DNA of 64,000 nt from Firmicutes bacterium HGW-Firmicutes-7 (GTDB lineage: Bacteria > Bacillota > Clostridia > Lachnospirales > Vallitaleaceae): contig PGZO01000010.1 in assembly GCA_002841375.1 (NCBI GenBank), positions 48,699 through 112,698 on the forward strand, written 5' to 3'. A model generated the notes under the pieces. The model ran no database searches and had not been told where the DNA came from. It saw only the letters and a list, made by a program, of their open reading frames with translations. Below are positions 35,147-43,792 of this stretch, one piece after another (the first letter of the stretch is position 1; the number at the start of each line of letters is the position of its first letter). The position numbers were made by a program, and so were the translations under genes.

Positions 35147-36660
35147 AATTCCTTTTAACTAAATTTTTTAATATAGCTACAATAAGAACGAAAATGATCG
35201 CCTATTTTTTTGCTACAGTAATTCTATTGAGCTTTTTAACCATCTATACTTTTTATGTGTCTCAACAATCTCTTAATCAAATGGATGAGATGTATGAGAA
35301 AAACTTATATTTAGTTGATATTGCAAACAAGCTATCACAGGCGAATGATGATTTGTTGAATTATTTGACAATTAAAAATTCAGATAGTTTCATCAATTTT
35401 CAAAGATCTATGGAAGAAATAAAAAGTGTAATTGAAGACACAAATAGAGAGTTAAACCATAATCCTTCACAGTTGCTTTTTGTTGATGTATATAATATGA
35501 TTAATGTATATTTCTCACATGCCGATTCTGCAATAAATGCAAAAAGAGGTCGAAATAATGATGCATATAATGAAGCATATACCCAAGCAACAGTAATAGA
35601 AGGATATATTCAAGAGTACATTGCAAAAATCCAGCTCAATCAAATTAAAGAAAATGCAACCAAGTATCAAATAGTAAAAGTAAAAGTATCAGAGCTGCAA
35701 AAAACGAATATAGTATTAATTGTTGATGTTATGCTTTTTTCGATATTAATAATAATAATTCTAACCTATAAAATGACGGAGCCTATTATTAGGTTGGCCC
35801 ATTCTGCGGATGAAATTTCTAGTGGCAACTTTGAAGTGGAGGAAATTGTCGTAGACTCTGAAGATGAAATAAAGGTAATGGCAACAGCGTTTAACAAAAT
35901 GAGAGAAAGTATTAAAAAGTATATTGAAGAGCTTAAAAATAAGGCGGAGACAGAATCCAAGCTTATGGACCAAGAGCTACAAAATATTAAAATGCAAAGT
36001 TTATTAAATAAAGCCGAGCTTGAAGCGTTGCAATCCCAGATCAATCCCCACTTTTTATTTAATACAATCAATACAGGGGTACAATTGGCAATGATGGAAG
36101 GTGCAGATGCAACTTCGGAATTTCTTGAAAATATGTCCGCCATATTTAGATATAATATTAAGAACCTAAAAAAGCCGGTTACGTTAGGCGAAGAAATTGA
36201 TAATATTAAGGCTTATGCTTTATTACTTAAAGTAAGATTTGGAGAATTATTGAAGTTTGAATTTGAACTTGATGAGAGGGTTAATAAAGCGAATATGCCA
36301 CCGCTTATATTACAGCCCTTGGTTGAAAATGCGTGTATTCATGGCATAGGTGACCTTGAAGAAGGTGGAACCATTTTCATTAGTACAAAAAAGGATGACG
36401 ATAAAATCCGTATAACAATTGAGGATGATGGTATAGGCATGGATCAAGAATATATCGATCAAGTTATAAATCATACAAATGAAGAAGATCTTTTTAAAAA
36501 ACCTAAAAAAAGTCATACTACGGGTATTGGCCTAGCAAACGTTGTTCATCGAATGCGGTTATTTACTCAATATGATGATACAATTGAAATAATTAGCGAA
36601 AAAAACAATGGAACGAAAATAATCATTCACCTTCCAATATGCGATGAGGTTAACCTATGA
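35143..36660 (+). CDS. Sensor histidine kinase, LytS/YesM type
   Basis: Two membrane helices (about 17-39 and 193-213) enclose a helical extracellular sensor; a HAMP domain (about 214-268) and coiled coil lead to the His_kinase domain with the phospho-accepting His303 in NPHFLFN, then a HATPase_c domain with VENACIHGI and GIGLANVVHRM. The TTG start overlaps the stop of the binding-protein gene, and its own stop overlaps the regulator's ATG, so all three are translationally coupled. Likely senses sugar-loaded upstream protein. Confidence 0.9.
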   Translation: MKFLLTKFFNIATIRTKMIAYFFATVILLSFLTIYTFYVSQQSLNQMDEMYEKNLYLVDIANKLSQANDDLLNYLTIKNSDSFINFQRSMEEIKSVIEDTNRELNHNPSQLLFVDVYNMINVYFSHADSAINAKRGRNNDAYNEAYTQATVIEGYIQEYIAKIQLNQIKENATKYQIVKVKVSELQKTNIVLIVDVMLFSILIIIILTYKMTEPIIRLAHSADEISSGNFEVEEIVVDSEDEIKVMATAFNKMRESIKKYIEELKNKAETESKLMDQELQNIKMQSLLNKAELEALQSQINPHFLFNTINTGVQLAMMEGADATSEFLENMSAIFRYNIKNLKKPVTLGEEIDNIKAYALLLKVRFGELLKFEFELDERVNKANMPPLILQPLVENACIHGIGDLEEGGTIFISTKKDDDKIRITIEDDGIGMDQEYIDQVINHTNEEDLFKKPKKSHTTGIGLANVVHRMRLFTQYDDTIEIISEKNNGTKIIIHLPICDEVNL

Positions 36661-38237
36661 AATATAAATTAGTAGTAGTAGATGATGAAGAAATTGTAAT
36701 AAATGCAATTAAGTTTATTGTTGAAAAAAACTTGGAAAATATTGAGATCATCGGCACTGCCAGAAACGGAAGAGAGGCTATTGAAGTAGCCATTAGGTTA
36801 AATCCAGATATTATGTTAATGGATATTACAATGCCAGGAATAAATGGTGTAGATGCAATCAAAGAAATCATAGAACACAATAGTAAAATTAAATTTATTA
36901 TATTATCAGCTTATGAGCAATTTGAATATGCTAAGGAAGCTGTTGGATTAGGCGTGCAAGATTATTTATTAAAGCCAATAAATAGATATAAGTTAATTAG
37001 TTCTTTAAATGAAGCAATTAAAGCACTTGAGATTGAGCGTAGTAAGCGTATTAAAGAAATTGAAAACATGGAAAAGCTGCAAAATGTTTTGCCAATATTA
37101 GAACAAGGATTCATATACTCTATATTAATGAATAGAGATTATGAAGAGGAAATTTGTAAGTACAAGGATTTGTTTGAATTAAAAGAAGAAGGGGGATATG
37201 TTATTGTTATTGAATTTGGAGAATATGATAGTGCTATGCTAAAAAATAAGATTGGTTCTAGTGTGAAGCTTCAAAAATCCTACAACCTAATTCGAGATAC
37301 TTTGAAATTCAAATACAAGTGCCTAGTAGGCCCAGCAATTATTAATAGGATTATTGTATTTATATCTAAGGATCATCCTATGGATGAATACGAGTTTAGA
37401 CTTGAAACGATAGAAATGGCAGAATATATTGCAGAAAATTCTATGAAAAAGACCGGAGTGGAGTGTTATATTGGTATTGGAGGCTATTATCACTTAAAAG
37501 AATTACCCTATTCATATGAGGAAGCCTTGAAAGCACTTCGGGATAGTAATGGGCAAGCAGTAACCCATATTAAAGATGTGAAAAATGAAGATCGCATGGA
37601 ATTAGAGGCATACAATACAATTGGAAAGGAACTATTATGTGCATTTGAAGCAGGTAATGAAGAAAAAACACTCATATATCTTAACAAAATATTTGATGCA
37701 ATTTCTAGTTTTCCAACACATGATCAACCGAATAAGTGCATTGAGATAATGGTATTGATTTATAGAAAAGCATATGAAATGGAAGTGAAAAGTGATACCG
37801 TTATTAATTACTCTTCTTATCTTGAAGAAATAATTGGACAAGATAAAGAAGAACTGCAAAGATGGAGTATTAGAAAGGTGAAATACTTTATTTTGAAAAT
37901 CAGTGAAATGAGTAAAAATAAAGTTAGTAAAGCCGTACTCGAAGCAAAGAATTATATTGATATTTACTATGGAAAAGAATTAACGTTAGAGGAAATATCT
38001 AGAATCGTAAGCGTTAGTCCACAGTATTTTAGTAAATTATTCAAGGAAGAAACTGGGTTCAACTTTATTGAATATTTAACAAATAGCCGTATCGAAAAGG
38101 CAAAAGAACTTATTAAAAATTCACAATTGACTATGAAGGAAGTATGTTTTCAAGTTGGGTACAATGATCCGAATTACTTTAGTCGGCTCTTCAAAAAAAC
38201 TGTGGGTGTTTCTCCTACAGATTATTTGAAAAAGTAG
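36657..38237 (+). CDS. Response regulator, YesN type with AraC helix-turn-helix
   Basis: N-terminal receiver with acidic DDEE, phospho-acceptor Asp56 in LMDITMPG and Lys in YLLKPI. The middle 250 residues are a YesN-type spacer. The C-terminal AraC domain has two helix-turn-helices (LTLEEISRIVSVSPQYFSKLF and LTMKEVCFQVGYNDPNYFSRLFKK regions, about residues 435-525). It should activate the downstream sugar ABC genes. Length 526. It starts in an ATGA overlap with the kinase. Confidence 0.92.
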   Translation: MKYKLVVVDDEEIVINAIKFIVEKNLENIEIIGTARNGREAIEVAIRLNPDIMLMDITMPGINGVDAIKEIIEHNSKIKFIILSAYEQFEYAKEAVGLGVQDYLLKPINRYKLISSLNEAIKALEIERSKRIKEIENMEKLQNVLPILEQGFIYSILMNRDYEEEICKYKDLFELKEEGGYVIVIEFGEYDSAMLKNKIGSSVKLQKSYNLIRDTLKFKYKCLVGPAIINRIIVFISKDHPMDEYEFRLETIEMAEYIAENSMKKTGVECYIGIGGYYHLKELPYSYEEALKALRDSNGQAVTHIKDVKNEDRMELEAYNTIGKELLCAFEAGNEEKTLIYLNKIFDAISSFPTHDQPNKCIEIMVLIYRKAYEMEVKSDTVINYSSYLEEIIGQDKEELQRWSIRKVKYFILKISEMSKNKVSKAVLEAKNYIDIYYGKELTLEEISRIVSVSPQYFSKLFKEETGFNFIEYLTNSRIEKAKELIKNSQLTMKEVCFQVGYNDPNYFSRLFKKTVGVSPTDYLKK

Positions 38238-38261
38238 CAAAATACTAGGGGGTATTTACTA

Positions 38262-39329
38262 ATGAAAGGAAGAAATTGGGTAGTACTTATTTTTGTAGTA
38301 GGTGTTTTGATTATTATTGTAAAATTGCTGTCGGGGGATAACAATTCAAAAGAAAACCTATCTTCTGAAAAAGAAGATGGAATCGTAATAGGGTTTTCCT
38401 TAAGCTCTATTGTTATTGACAGATGGCAAAGAGATCGAGATGTATTTGTAGCAACAGCAAAAGAGTTAGGTGCAGAAGTAATTGTTCAAACTGCAAATGA
38501 AGACAATGCAACGCAGATCAAGCAAATTGAGTATCTTATGAAGGAAGGTGTTGATGTTCTAGTAATTAATCCTGATGACAAGGATGGATTAACGGATGTT
38601 GTTAGACGCGCAAAGGAGCAAGGAATTAAAGTAATAGCTTATGACAGAAGTATTAGCAATGCAGATGTAGATGTATATGTTTCCTTTGACAATGAAAAAT
38701 TAGGAAGATTGATGGGCGAAGCAATGCTTGAATTTGTTCCAACCGGTAATTATGTTATTATTAATGGATCATTAATGGATAATAACAGTATTATGTATAA
38801 TCAAGGGTTTCATCAGGCCATAGATGAGGCAGAAAAAAATAAGACAATTCAAGTAATAAAAGAAGTTTGGGGAAAAGACTGGGGTGAGGAGATTGCCTAC
38901 AGTTCTATGGAAGAGGTTATTAAAAGTGGCGAAAAAGTTGATGGCGTTATCGCTGCTAACGATAGATTTGCTGAAGCAGCCATAAGGGTTCTAGCCGAAA
39001 ACAGACAAGCCGGAGATGTAGTAGTTATAGGACATGATGCTGAACTTTCCGCATGTCAACGAATAGTTGAAGGCACCCAGAAGGCGACAATTTATAAATC
39101 TATTACTGATATGGCGGAAGGAGCAGCAAAGCTTGCCATAGACTTAGCAAATGACAAGGATTTGAATCTGCAATCTACATATAATGATGGGACCTATGAA
39201 GTGCCTAGAGTAATGTTTGATGTGTACGTTGTTACAAAAGAAAATATGATTGATATTATTGTAAATAGGGGCTTTCATCGCTTAGAGGATATTTATCAAA
39301 ATGTACCTAAGGAACAGTGGCCACAATAA
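38262..39329 (+). CDS. XylF-like sugar-binding protein, membrane-anchored
   Basis: Substrate-binding protein of the D-xylose/ChvE class: GIVIGFSLSSIVIDRWQRD at the start of the mature domain, VLVINPDD, KVIAYDRSI, GVIAANDRFAEAAIR and VVIGHDAELSACQRIVEGTQ. The N-terminus has a single hydrophobic helix (residues 8-24) and no lipobox Cys, so it probably remains anchored and could also be a sensor. RBS AGGGGG precedes ATG. It is paralogous to the lipoprotein at 39654-40721. Confidence 0.82.
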   Translation: MKGRNWVVLIFVVGVLIIIVKLLSGDNNSKENLSSEKEDGIVIGFSLSSIVIDRWQRDRDVFVATAKELGAEVIVQTANEDNATQIKQIEYLMKEGVDVLVINPDDKDGLTDVVRRAKEQGIKVIAYDRSISNADVDVYVSFDNEKLGRLMGEAMLEFVPTGNYVIINGSLMDNNSIMYNQGFHQAIDEAEKNKTIQVIKEVWGKDWGEEIAYSSMEEVIKSGEKVDGVIAANDRFAEAAIRVLAENRQAGDVVVIGHDAELSACQRIVEGTQKATIYKSITDMAEGAAKLAIDLANDKDLNLQSTYNDGTYEVPRVMFDVYVVTKENMIDIIVNRGFHRLEDIYQNVPKEQWPQ

Positions 39330-39350
39330 GCTACCCTACTCAAAGGCATG

Positions 39351-39386
39351 CGAAATACCTAACGAATACGAAATACCTAACGAATA
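39351..39386. repeat. Tandem 18-base direct repeat upstream of xylF
   Basis: CGAAATACCTAACGAATA occurs twice in perfect tandem (39351-39368, 39369-39386) and degenerates into two further AAATACCTAC-like copies to about 39418. It lies 22 bases after the preceding stop. The even spacing suggests binding sites for the YesN regulator, but replication slippage alone could also produce it. Confidence 0.6.
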
Positions 39387-39653
39387 CTTAACAAATACCT
39401 ACTAAATACCTACAAAACAATTTACGAATAACGATAGGCATGGATATATTTAATCTATAAAAAAATGCTATATTGAAGATGCTTCCTATAAAGAGACTAA
39501 TTATATTAAGAATATAGTAATATATTCTAGAGATAAATAGTTTCTTTTTTTATATAATTAGCAGGTAGTGAAACAGCGATGACGTAATTGGATAGGGTGA
39601 ATTTGATTACGTCATTAGCAACATAATCATTAATTATTTGGAGGGTTTGCAAA
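39387..39653. other. Regulatory intergenic region upstream of xylF
   Basis: No gene is seen. The stretch holds a perfect 8-base hairpin AGAATATA-GTAA-TATATTCT (39509-39528), an inverted repeat TGACGTAAT (39580-39588) with ATTACGTCA (39606-39614), and GGAGGG before xylF. The second repeat lies about 40 bases before the start codon, in the likely leader, and could be an operator or an RNA stem. No confident -35/-10 pair was found. Confidence 0.5.
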
Positions 39654-40721
39654 ATGAAAAAAATAGTAACATTATTTTTAGTTTTAGTTATGATGACAGC
39701 AGTATTTGCGGGATGCGGGAAAAAAGCACCAGCAGTTGATACGCCAGTTGAAACAGAAACAGGAACAGAAACAGGAACAGAAACAAAAGATAAAATCAGA
39801 GTAGGGATTTCATTACCAACTCAAAGAGAAGAAAGATGGGTAAGAGATAAAGAGCAAATGATCGCAGAAGCAGCAAAACTTGGTGTTGAGCTAGTAGTTA
39901 AAGTTGCTGACGCAGACACACAAGAACAAATTCAACAAGTTGAAGCAATTTTAACAGAAGGCGTAGACGTATTAATCTTAGCACCAAATGATGCTTCTGC
40001 ATCAGCATCTTTAGTTGATATGGCTAAAGAAGAAGGTGTACCTGTTATAGCGTATGACAGATTAATTACTGGAACTGCTAATTTAGATTATTATATTTCT
40101 TTTGATAATACTGAAGTAGGAAGAGTTCAAGGTAAATTCATTACTGATTTAGTACCTGAAGGAAACTACATAATTATGTCAGGTGCACCAACAGATAACA
40201 ATGCTAAATTATTTAAAGAAGGTGCAATGGAATATCTTCAACCACTTATTGATTCAGGAAAAATTAATGTAATTGCTGAACAAGCAGTTGATAACTGGGA
40301 ACCAGAAAATGCACTTAAAATAGTTGAAGCAGCATTACTTAAAAGCAATAACAAAGTAGATGCAATTCTTTCACCAAATGATGGTTGTGCTGGTGGCGCT
40401 ATCCAAGCTTTAGCAGCTCAAGGATTAGACGGAGTTGTACCAATTACAGGACAAGATGCTGAACTTGCAGCAGCTCAAAGAATCGTAGCTGGAACACAAA
40501 CTATGACAGTTTATAAAGATACAAGAGACGTAGCATCAAAGTCAATTCAAATGGCAATAGCTCTTGCAAATGGTGAAGCTATTGAAACAAATGGAAACGT
40601 AGATAATGGCGTTAAAGAAATTCCATCTGTACTTGTAGCAGTTAAAATTGTAACGCAAGATAATGTTAAAGAAGTATTAGTTGATAGTGGATACTTAAAA
40701 GAAGCAGACGTATTTAAATAA
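39654..40721 (+). CDS. xylF: D-xylose-type ABC transporter substrate-binding lipoprotein
   Basis: Main binding protein for sugar uptake. A lipoprotein signal peptide ends in VFAGC (Cys21 region), followed by a Thr/Glu-rich spacer with GTETGTET repeats. The mature domain has IRVGISLPTQREERWVRD, VLILAPND, PVIAYDRLITG, YISFDNTEVG and GQDAELAAAQRIVAGTQ, which are XylF/ChvE marks. Codon usage looks highly biased, consistent with high expression. A hairpin after the gene separates it from xylG. The exact sugar (xylose, arabinose or other) is not decided by sequence. Confidence 0.88.
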   Translation: MKKIVTLFLVLVMMTAVFAGCGKKAPAVDTPVETETGTETGTETKDKIRVGISLPTQREERWVRDKEQMIAEAAKLGVELVVKVADADTQEQIQQVEAILTEGVDVLILAPNDASASASLVDMAKEEGVPVIAYDRLITGTANLDYYISFDNTEVGRVQGKFITDLVPEGNYIIMSGAPTDNNAKLFKEGAMEYLQPLIDSGKINVIAEQAVDNWEPENALKIVEAALLKSNNKVDAILSPNDGCAGGAIQALAAQGLDGVVPITGQDAELAAAQRIVAGTQTMTVYKDTRDVASKSIQMAIALANGEAIETNGNVDNGVKEIPSVLVAVKIVTQDNVKEVLVDSGYLKEADVFK

Positions 40722-40742
40722 AGTTACAAAGTAACATATTTT

Positions 40743-40777
40743 AAGCAGAGAAGTAGCGATTAGCTACTTCCCTGCTT
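40743..40777 (+). promoter_or_regulatory. Strong hairpin between xylF and xylG
   Basis: AAGCAG-A-GAAGTAGC (40743-40757) pairs with GCTACTTC-C-CTGCTT (40763-40777), 14 base pairs with one mismatch. There is no U tract, so it probably protects the 3' end of the abundant xylF message and lowers xylG/xylH expression, as seen in other binding-protein operons. Confidence 0.75.
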
Positions 40778-40798
40778 GTTATGAAAGGCGGTGTAATC

Positions 40799-42319
40799 AT
40801 GAATGAGTGCATATTAGAAATGCAAAATATAGTAAAAGAGTTTTCTGGAATAAGAGCATTAGATGATGTCACTTTCAAGGTAAAACGTGGTGAAATACAC
40901 GCCTTAGTGGGTGAAAATGGTGCAGGTAAATCAACACTCATGAAGGTATTAAGTGGTGTATATCCTCATGGTGATTATTCTGGAAAGATTATTATTAATG
41001 ATAAAGAAATGACATTTAATCATATAAAGGATTCTGAAAAAGCAGGAGTCGCAATTATATATCAAGAGCTTGCATTAGTAAAGCAAATGAATATTGCTGA
41101 AAATATTTTCTTGGGAAATGAATTACGAGGAAAAGTTGGAATAGATTGGAATCAAGCCGTTTCTAGAACAGAAAAGCTTCTTAAAGATGTAGGATTAGAA
41201 GATAATCCACTTACGAAGATATACCAGCTTGGAATTGGAAAGCAACAACTAATTGAGATTGCTAAGGCAATAGCGAAAGACGTTAACCTTCTCATATTAG
41301 ATGAACCTACGGCAGCATTGACAGAAACTGAGAGTGATAATCTGCTTACCATACTAAGAAGTTTGAAAGAAAAAGGTGTTACATGTATTTATATTTCTCA
41401 TAAGCTTAATGAAGTGCTTGAAATTGCAGATACAATAACAGTTCTTAGAGATGGTAAAACAATCTGTACTTTAGATAATGATGAACAGGTGTCAGAGGAT
41501 ACGATCATAACACGAATGGTTGGTAGAGAATTAACAAATCGATTTCCAAGGGTTGAACATAAAGCGGGTAAAGTAATATTAGAAGTCGAAAATTGGACGG
41601 TTCCACATCCAGAGATACCAGGTAAAAATATTATTAGCAATGTGTCTTTTCAAGCAAGGCAAGGTGAAATATTAGGTATTGCAGGTCTAATGGGTGCAGG
41701 TCGAACAGAGCTCGCAATGAGTTTATTTGGAGCTTATGGAGAGAGTATTACTGGAACTTTAAAGCTAGAGGGTGTAGAGCAACGTTTTACGAATCCAAGG
41801 CAAGCGATCCAAGCAGGTTTTTGCTACTTAACGGAAGACCGTAAAAAATCAGGTCTAGTCCTTATGATGGATATTAAAAAGAATATAACGCTTTCTAGTT
41901 TAAATAGCATTACAAGAAATATGTCCATTAATGCCAATGAGGAAATAAAAGTATCGAATGAGTATATGTCAGCGCTTAAAATAAAAGCGGCTTCCATCGA
42001 GCAGACGGTTGATCATTTATCAGGCGGTAACCAACAAAAAGTAGCTATAGCAAAATGGCTTATGGCTAAACCAAAAGTATTAATACTCGATGAACCAACA
42101 AGAGGAATTGATGTAGGTGCTAAATATGAAATCTATAACTTAATGAATAAGCTCGTTGAAGAAGGGGTTTGTATCATTATGATTTCATCAGAGCTGCCAG
42201 AAGTTTTAGGCATGAGTGATAGAGTTATTGTTATTAAAGAAGGTAAAATTACCGGAGATGTAAATTTTGAAGAAGCCGATCAAAAAACCATTATGTACTA
42301 TGCTACAGGTGGCAAGTAA
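40799..42319 (+). CDS. xylG: Sugar ABC transporter ATP-binding protein, XylG type (two ATPase domains)
   Basis: Powers uptake with XylH. First domain: Walker A GENGAGKST near residue 39 and LILDEPTAALTE. Second domain (from about 255): GLMGAGRTE, the degenerate second Walker A of this family, LSGGNQQK signature and LILDEPTRGIDVGAK. The length of 506 is normal. ATG 40799 is preferred over ATG 40781 because AAAGGCGG lies between them. Confidence 0.92.
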   Translation: MNECILEMQNIVKEFSGIRALDDVTFKVKRGEIHALVGENGAGKSTLMKVLSGVYPHGDYSGKIIINDKEMTFNHIKDSEKAGVAIIYQELALVKQMNIAENIFLGNELRGKVGIDWNQAVSRTEKLLKDVGLEDNPLTKIYQLGIGKQQLIEIAKAIAKDVNLLILDEPTAALTETESDNLLTILRSLKEKGVTCIYISHKLNEVLEIADTITVLRDGKTICTLDNDEQVSEDTIITRMVGRELTNRFPRVEHKAGKVILEVENWTVPHPEIPGKNIISNVSFQARQGEILGIAGLMGAGRTELAMSLFGAYGESITGTLKLEGVEQRFTNPRQAIQAGFCYLTEDRKKSGLVLMMDIKKNITLSSLNSITRNMSINANEEIKVSNEYMSALKIKAASIEQTVDHLSGGNQQKVAIAKWLMAKPKVLILDEPTRGIDVGAKYEIYNLMNKLVEEGVCIIMISSELPEVLGMSDRVIVIKEGKITGDVNFEEADQKTIMYYATGGK

Positions 42320-42340
42320 AAAAGAAAGGATGTGTATATT

Positions 42341-43534
42341 ATGGAAAACAACGTCAGTAAATCACAAATTAAAGTTCTGATTAAGAATAACATTAGACAA
42401 TACACAATGTTTATTGCGCTAATCAGTATTATGATAATCTTTTCAGCTATTAATATTAAGTTTTTAAGTCCTAGAAATATATCAACATTATTTTTGCAAA
42501 CTGGGTACATTGCTATTTTAACCTGTGGAATCGTTCTCGTTATCGTTGCTGGTCATATTGATCTATCTGTTGGAGCCGTTGTAGGCCTTACAGGAGCAAT
42601 CGCGGCAAAGTTAATGGTTACAATGGGGTTACCTATGTGGTTAGCTATCGTTTTAACATTAGTAGCAGGTCTAGTTATTGGTATTTGGCAAGGTGCCTGG
42701 GTTGCATATGGAAATGTCCCAGGGTTTATCGTTACACTGGCCGGTATGTTAATTTTTAATGGATTGTTGCTATTGGTTACAAAAGGTGGCGCAACGATTA
42801 ATTTCAGTCAAGAATTTAAACTAATAGGTCAAGGATACCTTCCAACATTGTTTGTGGAAAATAATGTTAATGACATGATTCCTCATGACACAACATTAAT
42901 TATCCTTATAGCTTCCCTTATTGTATACATAATATTTGAAATTAAGAAACGATCAGAAAGAAAAAAATATAATTTTCACGTTCTCTCAGTAAAAATGTTT
43001 GTGTTAAAAATAGCACTTGTGTCAATATTAATTTCCACAGTACTTGGTGTTATGGCACTATACAAAGGAATGCCATACTCAATTCTTATTGTTATTATTA
43101 TTGCAGGCGTATATACATTTATAACAAACAATACAGCTTTCGGAAGACATGTATATGCCATTGGTGGAAATAAAGAAGCGGCTAAGCTTTCAGGAATCAA
43201 TATTAAGTTTAGAACATTAATGATTTTTGCATCTATGGGTGTTTTAGGTGCAGCAGGCGGTATTGTTTATGGAGCGAGAGTTGGTTCTGCTAGTTCATCA
43301 GCAGGAGCTGGCATGGAGCTAGACGTTATTGCTGCAGCCATCATTGGGGGTACTAGTACAATGGGTGGAGAAGGGACAATCGCAGGAGCTGTAATTGGCG
43401 CACTTGTTATGGGAACTTTAGAAAATGGTTTGTTATTAGTAGGCGTATCAACAGAGGCAAGAATGATTATTAAAGGTTTAGTTTTACTTCTTGCAGTATT
43501 TGTAGATATTAAAACAAGAAAAAGTAAAGGTTAA
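42341..43534 (+). CDS. xylH: Sugar ABC transporter permease, XylH type
   Basis: Membrane channel of the xylose-class ABC transporter with about ten hydrophobic segments, the typical GHIDLSVGAVVGLTGAIAA after the second helix and GGTSTMGGEGTIAGAVIGAL near the C-terminus. The central loop of about residues 195-225 (FEIKKRSERKKY) is longer than in RbsC, as in XylH. ATG 42341 follows GAAAGGA; a GTG at 42332 is too close to that site. It ends the transporter genes. Confidence 0.9.
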   Translation: MENNVSKSQIKVLIKNNIRQYTMFIALISIMIIFSAINIKFLSPRNISTLFLQTGYIAILTCGIVLVIVAGHIDLSVGAVVGLTGAIAAKLMVTMGLPMWLAIVLTLVAGLVIGIWQGAWVAYGNVPGFIVTLAGMLIFNGLLLLVTKGGATINFSQEFKLIGQGYLPTLFVENNVNDMIPHDTTLIILIASLIVYIIFEIKKRSERKKYNFHVLSVKMFVLKIALVSILISTVLGVMALYKGMPYSILIVIIIAGVYTFITNNTAFGRHVYAIGGNKEAAKLSGINIKFRTLMIFASMGVLGAAGGIVYGARVGSASSSAGAGMELDVIAAAIIGGTSTMGGEGTIAGAVIGALVMGTLENGLLLVGVSTEARMIIKGLVLLLAVFVDIKTRKSKG

Positions 43535-43546
43535 ACAGTAATAAAT

Positions 43547-43637
43547 GAATGGCATGCCCCACGCTTAACAGAAAGGAAGAACCTTTCTTTTCAGAAGAGG
43601 TCAACAGATCTATTCAATTCGTGGGCGCATGGCATTC
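43547..43637 (+). ncRNA. Structured RNA candidate: closed stem with two inner hairpins
   Basis: GAATGGCATGCCCCACG (43547-43563) pairs with 43620-43637 with one mismatch and one bulge, closing a loop that holds AGAAAGG-AAGAA-CCTTTCT (43570-43588) and AGGTC-AACA-GATCT (43598-43611). This is a three-way junction. It starts 13 bases after xylH and precedes a chemoreceptor gene. I do not match it to a named riboswitch. Confidence 0.55.
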
Positions 43638-43715
43638 TTATATAAATCAGAGAAAAGGAATGAGCCTTCAAAGGAATATTCTACTTATATATGGCACAAT
43701 GTATTACGAGTAATT

Positions 43716-43770
43716 GTGCTCCGCATGAGAATATGGAGAAATGCGGTTGTGTGCGAATTGATTTGAGCAC
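43716..43770 (+). promoter_or_regulatory. Second leader hairpin before the chemoreceptor start
   Basis: GTGCT (43716-43720) pairs with AGCAC (43766-43770), and CCGCAT (43721-43726) with ATGCGG (43741-43746) inside it. The outer stem ends three bases before the AAGGAG ribosome site, so its folding could affect translation. Confidence 0.45.
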
Positions 43771-43792
43771 TAAGGAGAAAAGGAGCCTTACT

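Noticed and set aside
39351..39418. CRISPR array
   Set aside because: The repeats are contiguous with no spacers of constant length, and no cas genes are present.
43547..43770. c-di-GMP riboswitch before the chemoreceptor
   Set aside because: The conserved GEMM sequence blocks are not present; only the structure is notable.
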